A DNA stretch of 64,000 bases from the NCBI GenBank assembly GCA_023238725.1, contig CM041538.1:15808880-15872879 (forward strand), written 5' to 3'. The position numbers were made by a program, and so were the translations under genes. Source of the stretch: Scortum barcoo. Lineage: Eukaryota > Chordata > Actinopteri > Centrarchiformes > Terapontidae. Numbering within the stretch: position 1 is the stretch's first letter; every line of letters begins with the position of its first letter. This document shows positions 1-12,100 of the stretch, piece after piece. The notes beneath the pieces were generated by a model that saw nothing but the letters and a program-made list of their open reading frames with translations, did not search any database and was not told the DNA's origin.

Positions 1-723
1 CACAAATACATTAAATGACGCGCTACAATACTGACAGGGGCGGACGTGATAAACCGTGTTCCCCAGTGTTGTGATTTTTACCAAGATCACAGAGAGGTGA
101 GAAAGTCCTTGGACCACCATGATGGCACCCAAACCCCTTATCTTTAGTATTAGCATCATTCCTTTATAACACTAAACAGAAAGACATCACTTTAGATCAT
201 GAACTGTGATTTAAACACTACCATGCAGGTTGCATAAAGACAGTTTTGGCCACTCTCAGCACTTAATTTCTAATAATAAAAAAAAGCTGTCTTTTGTGTA
301 ATTCCTTGTTTTGCTCTTCTAAAAAAAGTGCTTCATGGACTTGTGAACCATCTGTCTGCCATTTTGTCTTCCCTAAGGGGCTATGGTCCAAGCACTAGGG
401 CACCTCTCTGCCACCTCCTCCACTGGCTCTCTCAGTGGAAAATGAGTGCTGGGTCGGGTACAAGTGGAGGGGCGCAAAAGGAAGTGTAGTCAGGGTAAAA
501 AAAAAAAAGCAAAATATGAACATATAATAACATAAACAGTAACAAAGTGGTGGTAGAGTTGGGCTGATTGACTCAGTCTTTCATAGCCCTTGATTACCCC
601 TGTTGGTGGGGACAGTCCTGCAGGGGGGAGTTGGAGGGGTGGAGTTACTGGATAAACGGGCAGGTTAAAACTCAAAGGCTTTACGAATCAGTCCAGGACA
701 GGAATTGCTAGCGCGCTCTGAGC
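1..723 (-). other. fbn2 3'-UTR / 3' flank
   Basis: Downstream of the stop codon in gene orientation. I saw no AATAAA hexamer on the minus strand, so the polyadenylation site probably lies beyond the window. Only short A-rich runs and no gene were seen. Confidence 0.5.
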
Positions 724-1101
724 TCAGTGCAGGAGGATGTGGAGCTTGATGCGCAGGGCGTCTCCTAATTCTCCTTGTAGGTAGTCACTGTCGTGCTGCT
801 CCTCCAGCTGGTGTAGTCTTCGGGGCCCAAACAGCCGCAGGCTGGTGATCTCTAGCCGGTAGGATCCCGGTGGAGGTGGCCTTTTGCCGAACCGGAGCAC
901 GCTCTTTCCATCACGGCGCTCCAGCAGGCGGAAGTGTTCATTAGCGTTGCCGTGGGTGATGACATAGCGTACATGGTTCTCCAGAGGCTGCAGGGCAGGC
1001 AGAAGCTCCAGCAGAGGCTCCTTGTTGAGCAGTGAGTGCCGAGAAATGTTCATGATGAGGGAGTCCTCGACGTCCACGCTGGCCATATTCACAGCTGAAT
1101 C
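724..1101 (-). CDS. fbn2: fbn2 coding exon 64: C-terminal propeptide and stop
   Basis: Begins [18 protein letters not shown] and includes [19 protein letters not shown] and [16 protein letters not shown] before a stop codon at 724-726. With the residues after RHKR in the previous exon, the released propeptide would be about 134 residues, equivalent to the asprosin (FBN1) or placensin (FBN2) fragment of mammals. The two sequons NIS and the PALQPL block are conserved. Confidence 0.94.
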   Translation of the reverse strand, partial: DSAVNMASVDVEDSLIMNISRHSLLNKEPLLELLPALQPLENHVRYVITHGNANEHFRLLERRDGKSVLRFGKRPPPPGSYRLEITSLRLFGPRRLHQLEEQHDSDYLQGELGDALRIKLHILLH

Positions 1102-4100
1102 CTACAGTGAGCATAAGAACAGAAGATGGGAGGTTGCAGAAACTTCACCTACTAAAGTACAGATTTCTATATACTCATTTCCTGATATCAGTGCATACTG
1201 ATTTTAAATTCTTCTGAGAAAATTAAAAATGATCCAGCTCTGACCCTGAAACTGAAATGAACTGAGGCAAGCACTGAGAAGCAGTTTATCCAACACACGT
1301 ACCTGTTTGATCTCATTTTCATCAGCATTTCGTTTGTGTCGTCCATTCTTTCCTCCTCCGTTGATCTTACACTCGTAGCAGGCCTCCGGAGACAGACTGT
1401 CATCATCCTCACCCTCCACAAACTGGCCTGGGAAACCTGAGCCTGTTATACAGTGACTGGATAGAAAGAAGAAGAGAGTTTACTATGCTGAGCACAAGAA
1501 ACATGGTCATATGTTTTTTTTTTTCAAAAAATGTTAAGTGACCCCACTTTAAAACACCAGTAAATGAATGACTTTAAGATCCTCATCCCCTCACCCCTGT
1601 CCGGCTCTGTAGAAACCTCCGGGACATCCGCACAGGTAGCCTCCGTCAGTGTTGGAGCAGCCATAGATGCAGGGATTATTTCCTGCAGCACATTCATTGA
1701 CGTCTTGGCAGCCACCAGCGCTCTGCTCGAAGTCAAAGCCAGAGGGACACACACACTTGAAGCTGCCCAGTGTGTTATAGCAGGAAGCAGAGCCACACAC
1801 TGTTCCCGCCTGACACTCGTTCTCATCTGTAGAGGAAAAAGAAGTGTGTGTGTTAGGAGATGATACAGTGACAGTTATTTTGCATGTTGATTAAGTATTA
1901 CTGCCAATATCACCATAAGGAAAAATGACTTCTGAGACAAATGCTTTAGTGTAATTCTGTTTCATATCGTCTGCTCAGTAATTCAGATGACTTTCAATTT
2001 ATTTTTTTCAAGTAATTGCATATTGTTATACACCAACAGGATATGACCTGATTTTTATATCACTCAACAACACTCAACAATTAGCATACACTATCACATC
2101 TGTGAATTTAAATAATGATTATGATCATTCAAATTTTCCACAAAACAAGAAATTTTCTTCAGTCTCAATAAGTAAGCATGCTGTTTGAATTAATCCCCAC
2201 CATGAATCATTTTCATATGAAATTCTATTACAGAATTATAGTAAGACATCACTTCAATAACTATTCTTATGTGTCCTGGTGCCTTTGATATTCATTACTT
2301 TCAAATCACAGACTGAGTCACTGTGACTCACCCACGCACTGGTTCCACTGGTAGTGCTGAACGTAGCCCTGCGGACAGCCGCAGCGGTAACCTCCCAGCA
2401 TGTTCTGGCAGCCATGCTGACAGCGGTGGTTGCTGCCACATTCATCCACATCTGAAGAAAATGAAAAACTTTTTAACGTCTCGTTTTTAGCAGTGATACC
2501 AGGGCAACTCAGCGCACCCCTTCCTCAATCTCAAACACCTCAGCAAAGCCCGCTCACCCTCGCACTCTATGCCTGTGCTGTCCAAGGAGAAACCTTTAGA
2601 GCATTCACAGTTGAAGCTACCAGGCGTGTTGACACAAGAGGCCCGAGAACCGCACACACTGTTCTGAGCGGAACACTCATTGTTGTCTGCAAAGAGAGGA
2701 GAAGCAGATTACTGAGATTTTATTAGAAGTAAAAATGCCCGCTTTGTTTTGTTTTTTCCCTTACGACAAAACCTTTTTCGGTGCAGGGTGACACTGATCT
2801 TCTCCTGCCTTGTACTCACCGATACAGGCAGTCTGGTGCTGTGTGAAACCTGGAGGACACTTGCAGGTGAAGCCTCCGATGGTGTTGACACAGAGGAACT
2901 GGCAGTTGTGCTGCTTGGTCGAACATTCATCCAGATCTTGGAGGGAAAGAAAGAAGCACTTAAGGTCCATCGAAACCAAATTACACAGAGGGATGAAGCC
3001 TTAAAAGTCATAAAGCTTGTATATGAAAAAAAGATATGAGAGCAATACTTCATTTGTAATATGCAATAATAATAATAATAATAAACAGAACCCAGACTGC
3101 TGGTGTGTTGAGGGCAACAATATTCATAATCTTACCTATCAAAAAGTTAATTAAAAAAATAGCAGGTAATGGTTTTAATGAAGCTGTCCTACCTTTGCAA
3201 GTCTTTCCATCTGGCTGCAGGCTGTATCCTCTGGGGCAGGAGCAGAGGTAGCTGCCCTCTGTGTTTTTACACAAGAAGTTACAGGGCTTCGGAGACAGAG
3301 CGCACTCATCCATATCTGGAATATGCAAACAGGGGAAATTAGGAATATGTGCAGAAGTGCTGCGTCGAGTGTTTGTAGACTGACACTCATGTTACCAATA
3401 AAACGCTGAAATTGGGCAGCAATATTCAGTGTCTACACAACCACATTTCTTTGCAAACATACTGACTGATAAAGAGAATGACAGAGGTCAGCCATACCGA
3501 CACAGGAGGTTGCAGTGAAGTCAGTCTTGTAGCCCACGTTACAGTGACAGCGGAAGGATCCGATGGTGTTGATGCACTGACCGTTCTGGCACAGGTCTGG
3601 CATTACCTGGCACTCGTTGATGTCTGGAGAGTACGTAGACAATTTAGAAAGTGATCTGTATTAGACAGACACTCACGATGCCAAGCGTAATTCAACAAAG
3701 AGCTCCCGGTCTTTTTAAGCTTCTTTATTAGAGTGTGAGCTCTCTTTCTTCTGGCTGCATTTGATCTGATGTACTTCAACTCGGTTTCCCTCCCAAATTT
3801 AAATTTTGTTCTAAATCTATTCATTTAGTTATTGATGATGAAATTAAATTAAATGTAAAAAGAGAAATAAAAATAAAAAATAACTCTGTGTTATCACTGT
3901 GGCACTCACCTCTGCCGTCTGTTGTGTAGCCAGGTCCGAGTGGGCACATTTTCTTGTACTGTACGGTGCCAGGCAGCGGGCAGAGCTCACACTGTGACCC
4001 CCAGCCTCGGCCCGTGTTGCAGCAGCACTCAGACTTGGTCACGCTGTTCCTGTTGGTGGATGTCTGCTGGCACATTGTCTGCAGAACCTCTGTGTAACAG

Positions 4101-7100
4101 TAGCCCTTTCGGTTGTCTGAAGGAATGGATGATGTGACATGGAGGAAAAAAACAGAGGACGTTTGGTTGCGAAAGCAGCGTGAAATTCTTTAACTGAATT
4201 CATAGTTTAAGCACAATTTCATTTATGATGTCTTCACCCCCCACTGCTTCTGACGACATGTTGTTCGGCGCCGGTGATCTTACCAATGCATTCGGTTCCA
4301 GTGGAGCTCGGCTCAAAACCGTCGTTGCACTCGCAGCGATAGCTTCCCACCGTGTTGATACAGCGCCCGTTCTTGCAGATGCCAGGCTTGGCGCGGCACT
4401 CGTTCAGGTCTGCCAGCATACAGAGCAAAGGATGAGAGGAATGAGGAGAGTGAAGAGGCAGATAAGGCCGGTAACAACAGCGGATACTGCGTGAAGAGTG
4501 AGGAGAACATCTCACATTGGCTGAAACATTTTTACTTACCCATACATCCCTCTCCATCTGGTCTGCGCTGCATGCCAGGAGGGCAGATACACATGAAGGT
4601 ACCAATCAGGTTTTTACAGGTCATACCCTTGGAGTCACAGTCATCCATACCCTCAGAGCACTCGTCCTGGTCTGGTGTGGGACAATGAAAGATGGCATAT
4701 AGGTAAAACATCCAGCGAAAGGGAAAACAGTTAAATCCTGTTTCAGCAGTGTCAAAGAATCGCCACAGCACACAGGAAAGGACTGAACAAAATCAGAGAC
4801 GACAGAAATCAAGCTGATAAAAGTGACACTTGCAGAACCCTCTCACCTCTGCACATGCGTTGGTCATCTCGCAGTACGTAGCCGGCAGGACACATACACT
4901 CATAGGAGCCAAAGGTGTTGACACACCGGAAGGCACACAGAAGAGGATTCTGGGAGCACTCGTTGATGTCTGGAGTCAAGAAGCGGTTTTAAAATAATAA
5001 TGACAAATTATGTGGAAACTAAATATACCTGTGTAAATGTGTGCGTGTATTACTGTGTGGATGACTGACCTTCACACGTCATCATGGGTCCAGGTTCGAA
5101 GCCCTCCTGACAAGAGCACTCGAAACCTCCCACCACATTGGTGCAGGTTCCGTTTCCACACGGGTTTCCTATGGAGCACTCATCAGTGTCTGACGCAGAC
5201 AGAAAGTGGGGATAGATTGAGGCAATTAAAACCAATGAAACATTTATACTGTACCTAAGATTTTAAAAGCACTCATTAACAGCTTAATGACTGGGCTGTA
5301 ATGCTGGAAAAAGCTGCAGGCACTAAGAAAATAACACAAGACCAGGATAATAATACTTCTTTTGGTGATATATTAAGAGACACGGCAATGAAGATCGCAG
5401 GGGTAATTGATCCTAAAAAGAAGTCCTGCAGTCATCGATTTTTCTTTGTCTGCCCAACTGCAGCTGTTTCATGATAAATCCTCAAAATATTCTGTTCTTC
5501 CAGGGCAATGAAGTATTAATTACATGAAGATGTAGCAAATTATAAACTTTAATCTCACCAACACAGTTGACTCCAGTGTAATCCAGGTTGTATCCGAAGG
5601 GGCATTCACAGCGGAATGAACCGTCTGTGTTGATGCAGATACCATTCTGGCAGATGCCTGGATTATCCAGACACTCATTCATATCTAGAGAGAGCAAGAG
5701 GAAATTAGAGAAAAGAGGAAAAAACTCAACACAATTGGCCACTAAATTCAAGGGATTAGCACTCACCCTCACGAGCGTTGTCCAGTCCAGGCAGGGCTCC
5801 ATGGCCGTAGGGACACAGAGTGTCAAAAGCAGCTGGAGACACATGCAAAAAGGTCAGTTTCATCATTTTACAGGGCTTCTTATGCATGTGTATGCTGAAA
5901 TTAAAGCTGTGTGTGTCTGTGTTACACACCCTCGCTCTCCCGTGGGCACAGCTCACAGGGAAGTCCCCAGCCCTCGCCGGGCATCTTGCTGCAGCAGCAC
6001 TTGGCCTTGGTGGTGTTGAAAGCCTTGGGGACGGAACATTTTCCTGCCTCGAATTTAGTGAAACAGAAGCTCTCTCTGGTATCTGTCGTAAGAAAAAAAA
6101 AGCAGAAGATCCACTAAATCTTTTGTTTTACTGAACATGGACAGTAAGTCTGTAAGTCTGGGACACACAAAGACAAAAAAAAAACCTCCTCCACCACCTT
6201 TGTAAGGGAACTAAAATCAGATTATCACATTCATTCAAGAACATCAACACTTTCTGCTGTGGCCCAATGCTAACTAACAGCTCCTCTCACCGTAGCACAG
6301 CCGTTTGTTGTCCGAGAGTACGAAGCCCGGCTGGCACGTGCACTGGAAGCTGCCGGGTGTGTTGGTACAGGTTCCAAACTGGCAGATGATGGGCTCCACC
6401 TCACACTCATTGATATCTGGGGAGGGAGCAGAAAATATGGAGGTCAGAATAGGTGTGTGTGTGTGTGTGTTGGAACAGATGGCCTGTTGCTAATGTCTCT
6501 GACTCCCCGATGTTCAAGTGTAGGTGTTGGAGGCTACTTGACAAGCTGGTTTGAGTATGTGAGGAGCAATTTGTGGGTAGTGAAGCGTGTCTATCCCAGA
6601 TGTATGTTTGTGTGTGAGTGTGTGTGTTTGTTTGTGTCTTACCTATACACTGATCGTTCTGCACCTCATAGCCAGGAGGGCAGATGCACCTGAACGATCC
6701 CTCCAGATTATGACAAGTTCCTGGAGAGCAAGTGCCGGGCAGACTCAAACACTCATTGATATCTGTGAGAAATGGGACAATGCACAAATCAGTGAATGTG
6801 TGTTTAAGTTAGACAAAGTGCACTCTGTGAAGCATTATAAATATCACAAAATGCTTTAGTCACTAACTTACCAACACAGTTCTTCCCATCTGGAGTATTC
6901 TCATAACCCTCATGGCAGAGACACTGGAAGGAACCGAGTCCATTGATACACTGACCGTTTCTGCACACTTGGCCCTGGAGGGCGCTGCACTCATCTATGT
7001 CTACAGGAAAAAAGATTGAGAGAATTTTTTTATAAGAAATTTGTTTTTCCTGGCCTGGAGTTACTGAAAAAAAACTGGCTTGTTTTTTTTTTGTTACATA

Positions 7101-9097
7101 GCCAGTCCAAGTCCAAAGAAATGATTTTGAATGCAGTCTGATATATTTTCCTATCATTCCAAAGAAAAGTAAAAACAAATCATCAATCAGAGTCAGATGT
7201 TATGTTTCAATTTGATTTCATGTCTGTCCAAATGAAATACTACAACAGAAAAGGGCAGCATGTTTTTATTGGAATTTATCGTTGTAGTCTTTAACAATAC
7301 AGCATCTGAATGTGTGTCAAGACTTTGACCTTTAAAAGAAAACAAAACTGCCATGACCTTTTTAGATCAGTAAATGAGCCTTACCCATGCAGTCGTTGTT
7401 GTGTGTGAGCTCAAAGCCGGGGAAGCAGAGGCAGTTGTAGGATCCCACTGTGTTTTTACAGGTACCGTTACCACACGGCTGTCTGTCACACTCATCAATG
7501 TCTAAAAAGTACACACAGAAACATTAACATTTAGAGTGGGCGAAGTAGTAAAAACATTCATAAACATAAAAAGTGTGCATTATGTGTGCAGGATGACATG
7601 CAACACGGTGTAATGTGTATTAACATAGTTTTAGATTCTTCTCACCCATGCACATGGTCTGGTCAGCAGTAGCTTTGAAGCCGTTGTGGCAGAGACACCG
7701 ATAGCTTCCCTGCGTATCAATACACTCTCCATGACTGCACACATTGGGAATCTCCTGGCACTCATTCCGGTCTAAAAGAGAAATGGAAATGGAAAATATG
7801 AATGTATTTTACAGGGCTGACAATGACATTTTTTTAGTTATCAAGAATCCTGTTGATTATTTGTAAATGATCCTTATAGCCTATAAAATCGTGACTTCCC
7901 AGAGCCCAGAGTGATGTCTTCAAATTGTCCAAAATCAAAAGGAATTATATTGATAATAATATGAGAAAGAAACCGAGACCACTGTTGTTTCTTTTATTAA
8001 TGACGTTTGAATTATTTAATTATTGAAACCATTTGGCTTTTGATATAGCGCTGATATTATTCAGTGCACTTAATATGCTCAAAATCCCCTTTCTGTACAG
8101 TTCAAGCCATGTGTCGTGCTTTGATCTTATGCAGAAGACATTATTTTTGTCGACTATTTATAGCATGTATTGTTTTGTTTGATTTCATTTGCTTCTGCGG
8201 GTCCAGATCCCTTGTCGGATTGAACTCTTCTTTTGACTTTCTTCTTCTTTTGTTTTCTGAATTTTTGTGTTAGCTTTTTATGACAAAAACAGGCATGAAC
8301 TAGAGTTGTGTTTAGTGAAAATCCAATAAATAACAAATTCTAATTCTGTTAACAATGGATGTCCATGTTTTTACAATTCATGTCTGTCCACGTCCCTGAT
8401 ATTTTAAGAAGTCAAAACCCCAGTACGGCCTGTCAGACAGGCTGGACTCACCCACACAGGCCCCGCTAGGGGACAGTTTGAAGCCTGGTGAGCACTCGCA
8501 GCGGTAGCTGCCTGGAATGTTGATACAGTTGGCGTTGCGTTGGCACAGGTTGTCCCCACTGTTACACTCATCAATATCTACCCAGGAGGAAGAAAGAGAG
8601 AAACAGTAGACATCAATCACAGGCTCCATAACTGTCTGGTCAGAGCAGGCAGTCAGCTTGTAGACAGCAGGAGAGAAAGCACAACGGCTCCATTTTGGCT
8701 CTGGTACAGTTCAGACAGTCGCTGGCAGGTTCTGGTTGATTGAAGGTCCAGGCAGGCGCTCACATTCAGAGCCACTATCCTTGTCTTTACAAGGACATAA
8801 TTCATGTGGGGAAAGGCAGCATTAACTCTACTGAGTGGACTGCTTGTAAAAGTGCCTCTTGGCCAGTGAGTATTTATGTGTGTGTGTGTGTGTGCCTGCA
8901 TGTGACTATATGAGTGTATTGGTGTGATTAAGTGCAGATATGGTGGTGAGTATTTGTGCCAGTAGTAAGTACATACTTTGCACAGCATAAAGAACACATA
9001 AGCATGCAGTCATGTGACAGCAGGGTCAAAAGATGAGACAATAATGTGTGTGGGGGGGTAAAAGTGTGTATATGTGTGTGAGCTTATTGTTATGTGT

Positions 9098-9146
<49 letters not shown>

Positions 9147-12100
9147 AAATAGAAAAAATGCAGGAAATCCACTTAACACCACCATGTTCTCACTGCCTTA
9201 TCATAGGTGGGTGTAGTTTTCAGATCATGGGTAGTTACCATCATCTCACCCCTTTGTAAAAGACACAGTAAGAACAAAAAAGAAGAGAGAGACACCAGAA
9301 AACAGTGTGTGAAGCCTGAGTTTTACCTTCACAAATGAGCAGTATATTGTTGTAACTGAAGCCCATTGGACATTCACAGCGGAAGCTCCCGATCTGGTTG
9401 ATACACACTCCACTGGCACAGATGCCGGGGATCTCCCTGCACTCATCAATATCTGAACAGAAAATGGCACATAATGTCATAATGCAAACTGTATCTCATT
9501 TCCAGTACCAGTTGTGTAACATACTGCTTAAGTTTTGACCTTGTAATGACCTTACCAATTGGCTTGCCCGTGTGGATGTCAATGATGAAGCCAGGAGCTT
9601 GGTTACCACACAGTAACTGGTACTCAGCTGAAACAGACGGGACAGCAGACACTCACTCATGACAGAAATAAAATGTACTCACATAGCAGTGTTTTCACAG
9701 TTATTTCTGAGTGTGTTTCGGTGTATTTATTAACACTCACAGGTAGCAGGAGTTGGACAGGCCTCGCACGGCTTGTTCCAGGCTTTTCCCACGTTGTAGG
9801 CGCAGCAGCACATCTTCTTGGTCATGTTGAAGGACAGCTCGTTCTCACACGTGTCGTTGAAGTTGCGGTAACACACACTCTTCCTCATGTCTGTGTTACA
9901 AAGAGGAAGGGAGACAATCTGTCAAAAATTAAAACGCTGAAAGCTGGTACCTATAAATGTTTGCCTTTTCATACTCTAATTACTTGTTCTCTTTTTTTTA
10001 GACCATACAAGAGTAAATATTTTCTTGTCAGTCCAAGAAATATCTCTCCTACTCACCCATGCAGTTGTTCCCTCCGTTGACCTGCATGTATTCAGGAGGG
10101 CACACACAGGTGTAGTTGCCCAGTGTGTTGTAGCAGGTGCCAGGTCCACAGATCCCAATGTGGGTTGTGCACTCGTCGATATCTGCACATAAAGATAAGA
10201 TGAGAGCAGGTTGTTATTTTTTCCTTTATAGTTGACCTATAGTTTAAGTCAATGACCGTGTCCAGCGTAATTTCTCTTTCAGTTCTTACCCTCACAGATC
10301 CGAGTCTCCTCATTGAGATAGTAGCCTGCTGGACACTCACACTGGAAACTACCAAAGGTATTAACACAGTTTCCACCCTGGCAGAGACCTGGCAGCTCCT
10401 GGCACTCATCAATATCTGGAGATAATTTAAATAGTTGAGACCATAGATGCCACTAATGTATTGATTTTACGTTTGATTTTGGTCTTAATATTTTAAAACT
10501 GAAGCCAAAGTTTTGTAGTAAGAACAGAAAAAGCTCTACCTTTTTCTGTTCTTACTACAAAACTTTTACCTGGTTTACCTTCCAGAATAACAGTGATGGG
10601 GTTGGGTCTGAATCCTTCTCCTCCTGGACAAAGAGTCTTATATTCCGCTATAGAAAAGACACACAGCAGGTTAGTGTGGCTTTCTATTTAAATAGTTTGA
10701 GAGTATAATTTTACAACCAATCGGTTAAGTAATTAGCTTAACTATAACTATATGTATATGCATTTTACTGTAAACATTAGCGTAATTGTTTGGTCGGGGT
10801 GTTGTCGTGCATACTGGAGTTAGCGGCGGGGCACAGTTCACAAGGGTTTCCCCAGGCGCCTCCCAGGGAGCAGCAGCAGGAAGCTCGGGTCACGCCTACT
10901 CCAATCTCCGCACTGCAGGAGATTCCTCCATCACCACGAGCGAGGATGTCCAGGAAGCAGTTGCCAACACGGGTATCTAAAATGACACATATTTACTTAA
11001 ATATACACATCGTCCTTCGAATATTAGAATATTTCCTAATGGCAGACAACATGGTCTTCTTCATTAAAACCAGTGCATATTTGAAGAGTTTGTCTCATTT
11101 AAGATGTGCCATAGATTTAAGTCTCCAGGAAGTGTGACTCACCCACGCAGCCCACTCCAGTGGGGTTGAGCTCAAAGTCAGCTGGGCAGTTACACACGTA
11201 ACTCCCTGGAGTGTTCACACACACCCCATTGATGCAGTTCACAGGGTCCGCACACTCGTTGATGTCTGCAGTACAGGGTGACACACACAAGCTCAGTAAT
11301 GCACACCAGATAACAGAAACCTTTCTGACATGAATGAGTTCTTCTGCTGCTGTTAAGTACAGAAACCAATAATATACTTTCAACTTTTCACTTATCATTT
11401 AAAGTTTTGTTTATGCTACAAACTAAATGAGGCTGGTTTGTAGGTAAGCTGTCCAAAAATGAAGGGAATACATGAATGGCTTAAGTACATACAGTACATC
11501 TTTCCAAATCATGGATCTTTAGTCATCTTTCATCATCATATGATGCATGAATGAAGGCCGTCATTGTCAAGGAAACTCAGCCAAGCTGTGTGAGTCTGTT
11601 CTGTGTCTGAACTCGGCGATTTTAGCGATCCAGTTACAGATGTGCTACACTCACCAGTGCAGTTTCCGCCACTGCGGTCCAGTTCGTAACCATCATCACA
11701 CACACAGCGGAACATCCCTGGAAGATTCTGGCACGTTCCATACACACAGATGTTCTGGAAATTACATTCATCGATGTCTGTAGCAAAAGCAACAGAGACA
11801 GAAAGATTGTTTGTTATACTGAAACAGGTCAGTAGAAAGAAGACAGTAAAATGTAGCATAATAAGTACAGCAATAAGTACAGCACCTTGACAGGCCTTGC
11901 TGTCTTCTGTTGGAGTGAAGCCCATCTCACACTCGCAGCGGTAGCCCCCCGGTGCATTCAGACACTGGCCATTTTCACAGAGGTTCACGTTGTCTGCACA
12001 CTCGTCCATGTCTGAAACATAACAGACCAGAGCATCATTAACTTACTGTTCATGAAGGCCGCTGAGCACAAGGTAAAATTAAGATAAAATTCATTTAGGA

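Noticed and set aside
490..675. 61-codon minus-strand frame downstream of the fbn2 stop
   Set aside because: In the 3' UTR/flank, no homology recognised, ordinary chance frame.
5588..6019. 143-codon plus-strand frame across EGF/TB exons
   Set aside because: It is the antisense shadow of cysteine-rich exons with high GC; the minus-strand reading is fibrillin.
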